64,000 nucleotides of DNA from Numida meleagris (lineage: Eukaryota; Chordata; Aves; Galliformes; Numididae), in assembly GCF_002078875.1 (NCBI RefSeq), contig NC_034410.1:96649292-96713291 (forward strand), given 5' to 3'. The notes beneath the pieces are model-generated. The model saw only the letters and a list, made by a program, of their open reading frames with translations, had not been told where the DNA came from and made no database searches. The position numbers and the translations under genes are program-made. Below are positions 45,998-56,578 of the stretch, piece after piece (the first letter of the stretch is position 1; each line of letters begins with the position of its first letter).

Positions 45998-48611
45998 ACT
46001 GTACTCAAGTGCAGATTTACTCTTGCTCTGTGTTGGTGTCAAGACAGTTATACCCAACTTGCCCAAAAGGGCAGGGACTGAATTTATACTGGTTTCCTGC
46101 CATCCATCTGGGTTTCCATGCCCGGTAAGGCAGTCTCTTTGTACCCAAAGCAAGACAACAGGTGAGCAGCACTTATGTCTGGGCATCTCAGAGTGTTGCT
46201 AAAATCATAGTTAACAAAATAGAGACAGGCAGAAACTGATGTAAAAAATTATTCACAGTGAGAGAGAGAAACTCCACAGCTGCTATCAGGATTTGGAAAA
46301 GAGTTGTCTGTGAAAAGACCTCTCTTTTGAGTGACCAAATAGGCAAGGAAAAAGTGACATGAGACCACCTCCCACAGTTGTCAATAGTCACACAACGTTT
46401 AAAAAGCCATGACTAAGAGAAATGTAAAGCACTGAGAACTATTGCACAGTATTAACGCCGTCCCAGTTCAGTTATGAAAATGTATCCAAAGTCTATTTGA
46501 CTAAAACTGGAATGCTGTGATCTTTGTTTACCAAGTAAAACAGACACCCCATATGGCAGGGGGAAATGATCCACGGACACAAGTCTTTACAAGCCTCTTC
46601 ATTACAGTGAGATCAGAGTGCACGATGTACGTCTGTCATTTTCTCAGGGCTTTTTCTTGTCCTCGTCCTGCTTTTTGTCAATGGCCCTGACTTCCTGTCT
46701 GCTTTCTATTTACAGCTGCAACAGGGAAGGACAAAACCACACACCATTGTGTTGGAGTGGGACAGAAACAGGGATTGAAGTGTGAATGAAAATTAAATTG
46801 ATGAATACTTCTTGCCAATATTCACACGAAAGGAGGACATATAATTATATGCATACACCAAATACATAGTTTTGAAGCAAAAAACTTTACCGTATACTGT
46901 GAAGTCCAGCATATAAATGCTATATTCAGATAATTGATTCTCTCTGCAGAGATGGAAAAAAAAAATTGATAGAGGGGATAGTGTGGGAATATTGTACTCT
47001 CATCACAGATAATGTGTTTTTCTTCAGTTCTGCCCACTCTGCTCCATCACCTTCATCGTAAACCAAGCAAGGTTCCTACTTTGTAATTCCTTCTCAGAAG
47101 TCTTTTATCTGTAACCCTGCTCAGAATCTCCCAGCAACTTCCCCATTGCACTAACAGCCTCCTCCTTCCCACTAACACCTGGCTTCCTCCCAGGTGTTAC
47201 ACCACTGATGAGAGCCTGGACCATTTCATCCTCTCTGCCAGCCATTCACACACAGTTTTACCTTCCCTGACATGACCCTCCCCCAAGTGAGACTCTCCTC
47301 CTCATCATTCATTTCTGATACCTACTGGAGCTTCCTACACTGGTAGAAGGCTCGCTGAGCACCGCAATATGCACCCCTGAAATAAGGCTTTACCCCCCTT
47401 TCCAACCTGTTTGTTGAAATTTAGTGCTTCATCCAAGAGCATCCCATGCTCAGAGCCTATCCCTGTCATGGTTTTCCATCTGCTTCATCCTTCTCAGGCC
47501 TAGAGCAGATTCATGACCCCTGCACTGCACCAACAGTGCTGTTCCTCCTTCAAAAGCCTCTCAGTGAGACTTCAAAAGGCAGCTCAGCTTCTGCATGCAC
47601 CTTCATCATGACAGCTGGTGGGCACTGCAGCTCTCCCTCCTGCACTTCCTCCCCCTCCTCCTCACCTGCCTTCAGCCTTCAAACCCCTAAGGTACTCCTT
47701 CTTCTCCACTTCAAATCTTCCCTGGTTGCAACCGCAGGCTGTTCAGCTGCTCTGTGATGAATGAAGATTCATCACAGTATCGGGGATTGGAGAGAATAGA
47801 TGTGAATAAACAGCTGAGATTTTCTATCCAGACCCAGTTCTACTATTTAAGCTTCAAGAGAAAAACAACAGTTGATACTAAAATAGCAATTTGGCATATG
47901 TGCTTCATTGCTTATCAGGTTGTTTGCTCAACAGAGAAAGTGCTGCAGGGGGTCATTTCACCAGGATAAGGCTCAGAAAACCTGGAAGTCTTTGATGAAA
48001 ATCTTTTTAAATGGCATAGTCAATGGTCAGATTGAGTGTCTGTGGCGGTGAATGAGAACATATTAAAATGGCATGGGAAGCTTAATCTGTGATTGATCTC
48101 CTAACAATTACCCTGCTTTCGGAACCTCTCCATATCATTTAATGAGGTGATTTCAATGTTCTAATAAAATGTGGCAGGGGAATGTTTCCAGATGTCCAGT
48201 GGGTAAGGAAATAAATGCTTTTCTGCAACCATAGTCTGTGTATTAAACCAACGGACATAATCTTCTGACTGAGTTACTCTTCTGTCCCAATTACAGAGAA
48301 AGGAGACATTGAAAAATCATGAGATTTTGAAAATCCTTTCACAGTATATCAGTTTTACACGAAACAAAATCTTCCTTCTCTGCTAATTTCTTGGCATAAA
48401 ACTCCATCATTTCACAAGCACTGAAACATCTCCTTTTACAACATTTCTCTAAAATTTGTTACTTACTCTTCCGTTAGAAATAAAAATGTTGTGATCTAGT
48501 TCTTTATATCGTATCACTGCAGAAGAGAGACTACCAGTATAAGGCCAGCCTTTAAACTACACTTTGAGAACAGAGGAAGAAATCATGATATGATGAGAAA
48601 AGCTGAGGATA
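45998..48611. other. Unique sequence including a C/T-rich domain
   Basis: No gene was recognised. From about 47030 to 47757 the plus strand is rich in C and T, with many CTCC, CCTTC and CTTCC blocks, and carries a 103-codon serine/proline/cysteine-rich open frame (47446-47757) that probably reflects composition alone. The remainder is AT-rich. Sequence at 48040-48200 looks like ordinary AT-rich unique DNA. Confidence 0.5.
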
Positions 48612-48720
48612 TTGGGAACCACACTGGGTCAGACCACTTGTCCAACACGCCTTACAGCTGGTACTAGGAGGTCACCAGTGTTTCCAGACAGATGTGCAGC
48701 ACTTCTTCAGTGTGAAGATT
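48612..48720 (+). mobile_element. Possible ancient interspersed repeat (CR1-related)
   Basis: The sequence TTGGGAACCACACTGGGTCA followed by GACCACTTGTCCAACACGCC, GGTCACCAGTGTTTCC and GATGTGCAGCACTTCTTCAG resembles an old sauropsid repeat whose copies read approximately 'tactgggtcagaccaatggtccatctagtcc' and later 'gccagtgccagatgcttcag'. The similarity is patchy and recalled from memory, so this is a tentative call; boundaries are approximate. Confidence 0.35.
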
Positions 48721-51700
48721 GATTTTATTATGTTTCATTCACAAGGGTCTTCTGCAACCAGTGGTCTGATTTCCCTACTTCAAAGAACTCACATCAGAGC
48801 GTTCACATGAGATATCACCAGACCCATACCTGCTGTTGCTCAAATATAGTACATATATATCAAGTAGCCAATGAACTATGTTGGAGGATACCTGTGAGCA
48901 GCCCTGGCCTCCTCAGACTCTTGTTAGGTAACCATGTGTTCTGACGCCCAGGCCCAGAATTTCCCCCCCATTTGCCAGACCTGTCCGTTCAAACTGTTTC
49001 TCAGCCAAACACTTAGGGTCATCTTCATGCTTCGCAAAGTATTTTGATGCCAAATATCTCAGAGGGATTTTGGAGTGTGTACATACCTGTCTTGTACAAA
49101 GCAACCTGACACCTTAAAAGTCAGGAGCGAAACTACTCCCCTCAATACCTCTCCCTACGTTACCTGTGATGTGGGACAGTGACACATAACTGCTACAGTA
49201 CAGGACCCATGTCTCTATTTTCTGTCCACTTGAGACTGGATGGTTTGTGTCTGTCTGCATTCACCCAACAAGAGCAAATAAAAACTCAACTAATCCCTGA
49301 CAGCTGAGGTCACAGCCAGTCTTGATTTCAATGAGTGTAAACAAAGTTCTCTTAGCTGAGAAACAAGGGAGAAAGGGTGGCTCACTTAACCCTCTCTGCT
49401 CTGTAAATAGCCTTGTTAGCTTTCAGCTATCACAAAAGCATATCCCACATCACATATGGCAAATATTAACCAGATATTGACTGCAGTTCTATTCACACAA
49501 CAGTCAGTAATGCTTTCAGTCCTCTAGGTTTGCTATGTTTGGATGTGAAGGTCTATACTGACCTTTGAAAGATTACGGAGGAGGAAGGGAATACTTGGAA
49601 CAGTCAATATTTTACCTTGTGCAGTTAGGTGGGTGCCACAGCTCAGAGCAGCAGCCTGGGGGGGTATTTTTTTTTCCATGCCTTTGAAGGTTGTATCAAT
49701 TAAACAAGCTGAAGTGTGTGATCAAGTTTATTTTAGAAACAGTAAAAAGTGATGCCGAAAGCAAACTATGAGCATGAAGTGTTTGTCATACCCAGGCAGC
49801 TTGAAATTATAGAATATGTTTACCCAGGTTGCTCTCTTTTTATGTTGCCAAAGATGTGAAGGCCAAGATGCAGATTAAACTTCCTTGTCTCTACCCTGCA
49901 TATGGTAGGAGTGAAGTGATCCAGATGATAATACACAAAAAACAATAGCATGGGTTTTGCCTACCAACAGACTTCATTTGGCTGCCTTTCTCATTATTAA
50001 CTCCAGTGATTAGTGAGCACTCAACAAATGGGGATGTTGTGAAATCTGATCTTCTGAAGCTGAAGCCCCAGTCTTTCCTTTTGACACATAACAGGTCTGC
50101 CATCCCATCTTGGGCTTCAGCCTGCACCTTCTGTTGCCAGAAAACACAGAATTGACTATTCCTCATCATTGCAGGTGTTTGTCAGCAGCTATGCATTCCC
50201 TAAAAAATTAGATATGTTATTTTTCATATAGCTTTTCTGACATATTGCAGTCTCAATGCTGTTAGCCATTGTTACTGTGCAATATGAGAACTGTACCATT
50301 TTCTCCTTTAATTAACTTTGGCTGAGTTAGTGATTCATCATGAGCATTTGTCTCTATCTAGGAAGGCAGGGGCGGAATGATTAAAGAGCAAAGAAATATA
50401 TCAATGCATTTTGTTTCTCACCCAAGCTAAGATGGAGATCCACACTCTTCCTACCTTCACTTCTAGGGCCAGCCTTGTTGTCCCTGTGTATTTCTGGCAT
50501 GAGCAGAGTGACGCTGGCATCCACACTAGGGATGAAGAGATTGTCTAATTCCTTTGAGCAAGTAAGCTTCTCTCTGAGCTTCCTCAGTAATAATTATTAA
50601 GGAAAACTGTAAGTGTCATACTTTCCATGGATATAACCCCAGGCTGCTTGCAGCACTCACTCCCACCATTGCATCTTAAGCCCTGCAGTTACCTTAATTC
50701 TTACCTTCCCTTTCAAATCTGTGAGAGCTCTCTGAAGGTGTCCACCATTTACAGTTTTATTCCAAAAGAAGACGACTTTGAAAGTGGCTGAAATTATCTT
50801 AGAGTGGCTCATACCTTTGAAAAAAGAAGTGGCTGTCCTGCTTGAAGTACTTTCTTCTTTCACTTGCTGTGCAAACATCCCAAACTTACACCTGCATCAG
50901 ATCAAGTGGGTATCGTAGCACACACCATTTCTCTGTTCTTAGATATGATACCCATTCATAAGATTCTCTAGGCACCAGCCTACCCCATTAGTTCCACTGA
51001 GTTTCCTTCTGCTGTAATTCCCTGCTATAACCACAGGCAGTTAGACTTACTAGAACAGCAACCCAGAAGCACATGGCCATAAAGAGAGAAGGGGAGAAAA
51101 TATATCAAATACAAAAGGAATTAAAAATGACTTAAAGAAAGGTAAAAATGGCTTAGCTTAGAGAAATTGTTTATTTTAATTTGTAGGTAATTCAAAGTGA
51201 CAACACAAAATCAGTTAACTTCAAAGTACAGGTGGAAGACATTTAATATTCAGGGAACAAAGCAAGGAATATGGCTGTCATTAGTGAGGAACATAAGAAA
51301 GTGGAAGCAATCAATCTGAAATTGTTCATAAGATTGCAGAGCAGTGTATAGCTGATATGTTAGATGGTTTTCACAACATTTTAGTCATGAGGGAGTACAC
51401 GAGCTTGCAACTTCAGAAGGAGACAATGATGAAAAGGAATAGCGTAGCAGAAACTATGATGAAAGAGGAAGTTTTATTAGCATGAAACTGTCCAGAATCC
51501 TTTCCTTAACATAGCAAGTACAATTAAAAGTAATTCCACTAATGAATTAAATACTTCCCGCATTTACAAAACAACCTACTGTAAGGGAAACTGCACACTG
51601 AATAAACATTCATCCCCAAAGATTTGCTTTATTAAAAGCTTTCTGTGAAAAGCTCTAAAGAATTTCAACAAAACAGTTCAGAAATCTTCAGGGATATCTT

Positions 51701-53389
51701 GTGCGGTGCCTCAAACAAGACCCCAGGGCTACAAAATTAGAAAACATTAAGATTGATGAGATAAGAGTGATCCTGCAATTATACAACACCTCAGGAGAGG
51801 TACACCTTTCACAGAGTACAGCTGAAGATCTATCATCGGCATCAAAGAGAACTGTGTATAATAGCAAGCGCAGAGAACTCCAAACAAAGCTGAGAGCCAT
51901 ACAGGAAAAGTGGTAGCGTGATAAAGCAGAGGAAATCCAGCTGCATGCTGATAAGCATGAAAGGGTTTTGCAAGTCAATGTGAAGAGGTCCCAGTCTGGT
52001 GACTGTGTTCCAATAATGAGCAAATTGCTTGCTACCTTCAGCCCTGGTCAGACACCGTGAAGAAAAGGCTGAAGACTGTTGTTTGCCAAAGCCTGTGTTT
52101 GTGCTGCCCACAAGTCGCTAAATATTTAGCCAAGTCACTAAATATTCACCTCAAAGTCCCTAACTCGTTTTAGAGGGTTGAAGGAACTTTGATGTTACTA
52201 TTTGTTTCAACAAGATGGAAGTCTCAGCTTTCCATTGCTAAACTGCAAGGCCCTCTGGCATTACTGCAGGTAGATAATCACAATTTATAGTACAGAAAGC
52301 CAAATAAAACTAATGCTTAACAGCCACCATCCTCAAAGCAACTTTTCCCACTTCAACTCAAACACTACAGTAGGAGTTCACTGCGTGTGCAAGGAGTGAA
52401 GAACTGACACCTTTACTTGTATGAAAGGACTTACATAATTACTATTACTCATTCTTTTTCTTATTTATTTTTCTACTTTGTCACATGTTAAAATTGCGAT
52501 AATTCTTAGGACTTTAAACTAGCAGCAAAATGCATTAACATTCAATGGCCAGATGATAACTCAAATTCAAAGTGGGAATAAATTGAGGCTGTTATGTAAT
52601 GAAATAAGATATTAAGGAAAGCGATAAATGTGTCATACATTTACATTTTCAAATCATTTCATAATATCGTTCTAAGAGGGGTGTTGTAATTTAACAAAAG
52701 TTTGCTGGATTCAGTAACCGAATTACACAACAATATTCTTTGGTCTGTAAAAGCTTAAAAAAAAATACTTCATTGGTTATTAAAATTGTTTCCAAACTGA
52801 AATTTAAATGTTTTCAGTGAGTGAAACCTGCTGCCCACACACAGCCCAGGCAAGTAGCTCAGAACTGCACTGAAGTAAAACTTTAATGGTGCACAGGCAA
52901 AGGCCCTCTGCGGTAGGGAGAAATGTGCTATAGTCAATCAGGGAACTCAGAGGTCAGGACTTTTAGCTACTAATCACAAGCATGCATATATCTAGCATAT
53001 ATTTAATGTGTACATAAAGAAGTCTGCTTTGTTCTGTCACTTACTGGAAGCCCAAATGGGATATTCCTTTGACTCTGAGTCACCATTGCAAGGAAAATCT
53101 CAACTTTATAAAATCATACCTCTTCACTCTACAGGAATTATTTCCATATGCTGTGGGATTTAAAATATAGCATCATATAACAGAGAGTCGTTTGAATACA
53201 TACATTCTGCAGAAAGCCTTAGTTCTATAAAGAGTTGTGTAATAAAAGGAAATTAAAGAGAGAAGTTTTGTGTACAGTTAACTGTTAGTCCTCTGAAATA
53301 AAAGCTTAAGTTCTTCTGGCAATTTCAGATTGTTCTGATCAGGGATGGGAAAGTGTGCTGATTTTTTAAGGAATGCTCGTATAAATGAG
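48721..53389. other. Unique non-coding sequence containing a possible LINE relic
   Basis: Apart from the candidate non-CR1 LINE fragment at 51701-51990 (listed separately), no repeat or gene was recognised. A T9 run follows a G run at about 49656-49674. Open frames elsewhere are below 95 codons and look like chance. Confidence 0.5.
51701..51990 (+). mobile_element. Possible relic of a non-CR1 (RTE/BovB-like) LINE
   Basis: A plus-strand frame starting at 51701 reads, in its C-terminal part, KRRELQTKLRAIQEKW, then a TAG stop at 51914-51916, then RDKAEEIQLHADKHERV in the same phase. This resembles the segment between the endonuclease and reverse transcriptase of RTE/BovB-type LINEs, where a basic helix with LR-MQ-W is followed by KA-EIQ-AD-. 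That block is not part of CR1 ORF2. After about 51975 the similarity is lost (SQSGDCVPIM in frame, perhaps chance), and the upstream part (LENIKIDEIRVILQLYNTSG) was not recognised. The comparison is from memory, so the family is uncertain; an unrelated pseudogene with a coiled coil remains possible. Confidence 0.4.
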
Positions 53390-53615
53390 GCCAAATGGAG
53401 GAAGAAATTCTTTACTGTGAGAGTAGAGAGACACCAGAACAGAATGCCCAGTGAGGCTGTGGATGCCCCCTCCTGGGAAGCGCTCAAGGCCAGGCTGAAT
53501 GGGGCTTTGAGCAACCTGGTCTAGTGGGTGATATCCCTGCCTATAACAAGGGGTTGGAACTAGATGATCTTAAAGGTTCCTTCCAACCCAAATCATTCTG
53601 TGATTCTATGATTCA
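53390..53615 (+). mobile_element. CR1 LINE, short 3' end
   Basis: A plus-strand CR1 of about 225 bp. It contains GGAGGAAGAAATTCTTTACT, GAGGCTGTGGATGCCCCCTC, CGCTCAAGGCCAGGCTGAAT, AGCAACCTGGTCTAGTGGGT and TTGGAACTAGATGATCTTAA, and ends with CATTCTGTGATTCTATGATT. It is 5'-truncated in the ORF2 C-terminal block (KFFTVRV-type region). It belongs to the first 3'-end type, as at 26.9 kb. Non-functional. Confidence 0.94.
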
Positions 53616-54539
53616 GTGAAAAAGAATCTCAACGATAATTTCCCCTGAGCATCTACAACAAAAAACAAGTAATATCTTGATATCATTCTATTACAAGAGC
53701 TAAAACATTTTGGTTGAAGGATAATCCATATATTAAAATGATGATTTTCCTCTGCTTAGAAATATAAAGCCAGTAAGATACCTGCCTACAGTTTTCATTT
53801 GGGATTCCTTCCTCTATATCATTCCTTCGGCTTCTGAATGCTGTGCTGTTGCCTTGTAAGTTAAAGAAACCACTGTTATTGAATGTACAAATGCTTACAG
53901 GTTGTAAACACACTATTTATTAAATTATTCACTTCTTCTCACAAGTAAACTATGAAATTTGGATTCCTTATGTCTTTCATTTTAGAACATAGATTGAAGC
54001 CCCCAGATTACTATTTTTTTTTTAATTGTCTATATACTTTTGAAAGAAAGAAAGATGAAAGTGAAACGTGTTACTTTGGCAGAGGTATTGTGAATACTAG
54101 TAATGTTCTGTCCGTCTCTGATGGATACCTAAGGATCATAACATTTCCTTTTACCTACTACACCATCCCCAGAACTTTTTTTGGAAACACTATTCTGTTA
54201 CATATATCTCCCATCAGATAAAACTGACCTAATTTCTCTACAGCTAGACATACAACTTTTAATTTAACTACATAAAAGCAAGTTCAGGACATCAGTCTCT
54301 GTGATACATCATATCTTCAGGAGGAATATCAGATAGCACTGGCCAGAGAGCAAATTTCTAAAAAATCTACTTGCTCAATAAAAGCATCTTGATCATCAGA
54401 AATTCCACATTTTCTATTTGATTATATATATTTATTGTTTAAAATTCAGCATTCATCCCATTTCCTATTTGCCTTACTGTTCCATTAGCTTTGATTTGAA
54501 GAATTCTACCATTTTAAATGTCATAGAATAATAGTAAGT
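53616..54539. other. Unique AT-rich spacer
   Basis: AT-rich sequence with T9 near 54016 and short open frames of fewer than 90 codons. No gene or repeat was recognised. Confidence 0.5.
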
Positions 54540-54650
54540 ATCATCAAACATATTGTACAGATCAATAAACTGAGAAACCCAGCTACTTAAGTTTTTCATT
54601 TAAGAAGTGGAGGTGATAGTTAAGGTAGAACCAGATCCCAGTCACAAAAA
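54540..54650. repeat. Possible ancient L2/MIR-type relic
   Basis: TATTGTACAGATCAATAAAC TGAG is followed by a CCCAGCTACTTAAG segment and later AGGTAGAACCAGATCCCAG; this follows the order of the conserved 'ttacagatgaggaaactgag...aagt...cagagccagg' sequence found at the 3' end of old L2 LINEs and in MIR SINEs. The match is short and degraded, and such relics are sparse in birds, so the call is tentative. Confidence 0.3.
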
Positions 54651-56044
54651 TGTAAACACAGCACAGCGAAACCAACATCTGTTTTCAGATCCCTGTCCTC
54701 CAGGCCAGTGAAAAATATATTGCATACAAGGCCAGAGGCTAAACTGAGCATTGTTTGCATTCAGATTCAAACATCACTCAAACCAGAGAATTTCAGATTT
54801 GCATCACAGAAGTGTTTGACTTATGCAATTTCTCTACATGACTAAAATGACCCTGTATTCAATGAGGATGGGATTTGCTTCGTCCTGTTTGTTGTTGATG
54901 TCCTTTTCTGAAAAATCACATTCTTTTTAATTAAAGTAAGAAAAAAGTCACAAAATAGCATTTAAAGTCAAAAACTGACAAGAACTGAGGAGGAAGTACA
55001 TGTTTGTGTGAGAGAAGGACAGCCTTCCTGAGTGAGTAAAGGGGCACCCACAGCGCGCTGAGGAGATCAAAGGGAGTGGAGGTAGAGGTGAAAAGGTGAC
55101 ACGGTAGCTGAATTCCTGAGGACAGACAGGTGTTTGCACCCTTCACACATTTTGAAAATACATTTCATAACTTCAAACCAATCTGTGCACAAGTTTTCCA
55201 CACCAGCATGCTGCAAGAGAATGCCAGTGCATCTCAAAATGTCATCCCAGTGCCAGCATTTCTATCAGAAGCACGTGCCTACAAGTGCACACCTGCTTAT
55301 AAACCTCATGTAATTCCAGAAGTGCTTTTAGACCAATAATGCCCATATAAACTTTGAGTACAAGTTTTATGACTGGAACTTTTTTCTACCTTAACATTAT
55401 AGCAATTCATATATTTAATAATATTATAAAAATAATATATTTAATATTAAATATTAATAATAATAAATTAATAATGATAATTATTAAATATATTTGATAT
55501 AATAATGTAATTAATATATATATATTATATACCTTAAAATATATTTTCTCATAGGAAAATCTCAGGAGCTGTTCAGTAGCCCTGTCATTGGCATTATTTC
55601 AAAAGTTACCAAAAACACAGTGAAGATACCAAAAATGCTACTGGATAAAGGCCTCACTAAGAATGCCAGGCTATGCATGCAGGCAAACACTGCAACACAA
55701 CAAGATTATATGACAGCAGAAACTTCATTTCAACCTGAAGGCCTGTGAATTGAGAGGAACTATACTGAGTACACATGTATCAGCCTTTAGTCTTTCAATT
55801 CAAACCCAAATACAGGCAAAGCATCAGCAAGCAACACCAAGTGCTTCTGTCTGCAGGTCTCTGAGCTACCCACTTTGAGTGCTTCATCTTAATCCCCTCA
55901 GTTTAACTCAAAATCAGATGCTGGAGTCCCATTGTAAAACCAGGGTCATTAAATGACCTCTGCTGAGTCTTCATTAACAGTAACTCTCTCTCTCTCTCAT
56001 GAAGAGGGAGAAGGAGACAACATTTTGTACAAATTCTGCAAGTG
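54651..56044. other. Unique sequence with an extreme A/T block
   Basis: No gene was recognised. It includes the A/T block at 55409-55530 (listed separately) and a short TC repeat at 55984-55998. Two minus-strand open frames of 71 and 63 codons at about 54931-55146 overlap in different phases and look like chance. Confidence 0.5.
55409..55530. repeat. A/T-only low-complexity block, about 120 bp
   Basis: Over about 120 bases only three or four G or C residues occur. The sequence mixes AATAT, TTAATA and TAATAA units with partial self-complementarity (for example TATTTAATATTAAATATT) and ends in a TA run (TATATATATATTATATA). It would be a DNA-unwinding and potentially cruciform-forming site. It could also be a decayed AT microsatellite. 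No link to a gene is visible. Confidence 0.88.
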
Positions 56045-56578
56045 ATCATAAAATCATAAGTTTGGAAAAGGCCACTAAGACCATCTAGTCCAACCATTAG
56101 CCCATCACCACCATGCCCACTAACCCATGTCCCTCAGTGCCACATCCACACGGTTCTTGAACACCTCCAGGGACAGTGACTCCACATTACCTCCCTGGGC
56201 AGCCTGTTCCAGTGCCTCACCACAATTTTTGGAGAAGAAATTTTCCCAAATATCCAACCGGAACCTACCCTGGTGCAACCTGAGGCCATTCCCTCTCATG
56301 CTATTGCTGTTACCTGGAAGAAGAGGCCAACCGCCACCTCTTCATAATCTCCCTTCAGGTCGTCGTTGAGAGCAATAAGGTCTCCCCAGAGCCTCCTCTT
56401 CTCCAGACAGAACACACCCAGTTCCCTCAGCCACTCCCCGTAAGACTTGTGCTTCAGACAGACAGCTCACAGCTTTGTTGCCCTTCTCTGGACAAGCTCC
56501 AGGGCGTCCATGTTTTTCTTGTAGGGAAGTGCCCAAAACTGAACATAGCACTTGAGGTATGGCCTTACCAGTGACTGG
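56045..56578 (-). mobile_element. CR1 LINE, about 530 bp, ORF2 C-terminus and 3' end
   Basis: A minus-strand CR1 with a well-preserved 3' end of the second type. The plus strand begins ATCATAAAATCATAAGTTTG, then ATGCCCACTAACCCATGTCC, CAGTGCCACATCCACACGGT, AACACCTCCAGGGACAGTGA, GCAGCCTGTTCCAGTGCCTC, and runs on through CCTGGTGCAACCTGAGGCCA, CCTCTTCATAATCTCCC and AGCCTCCTCTTCTCCAGACA to GAACATAGCACTTGAGGTAT. The minus-strand protein fragments include VRPYLKCYVQFWALPYKKNM and LVQRRATKL, and in another phase GVAEGTG and SGEEEALGRPY, showing several frameshifts. The copy is 5'-truncated just after the RT core and cannot move. Confidence 0.95.

Noticed and set aside
48040..48200. Possible conserved non-coding enhancer with homeodomain-like TAAT sites
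   Set aside because: TAAT is frequent by chance in AT-rich DNA, and conservation cannot be judged from one sequence.
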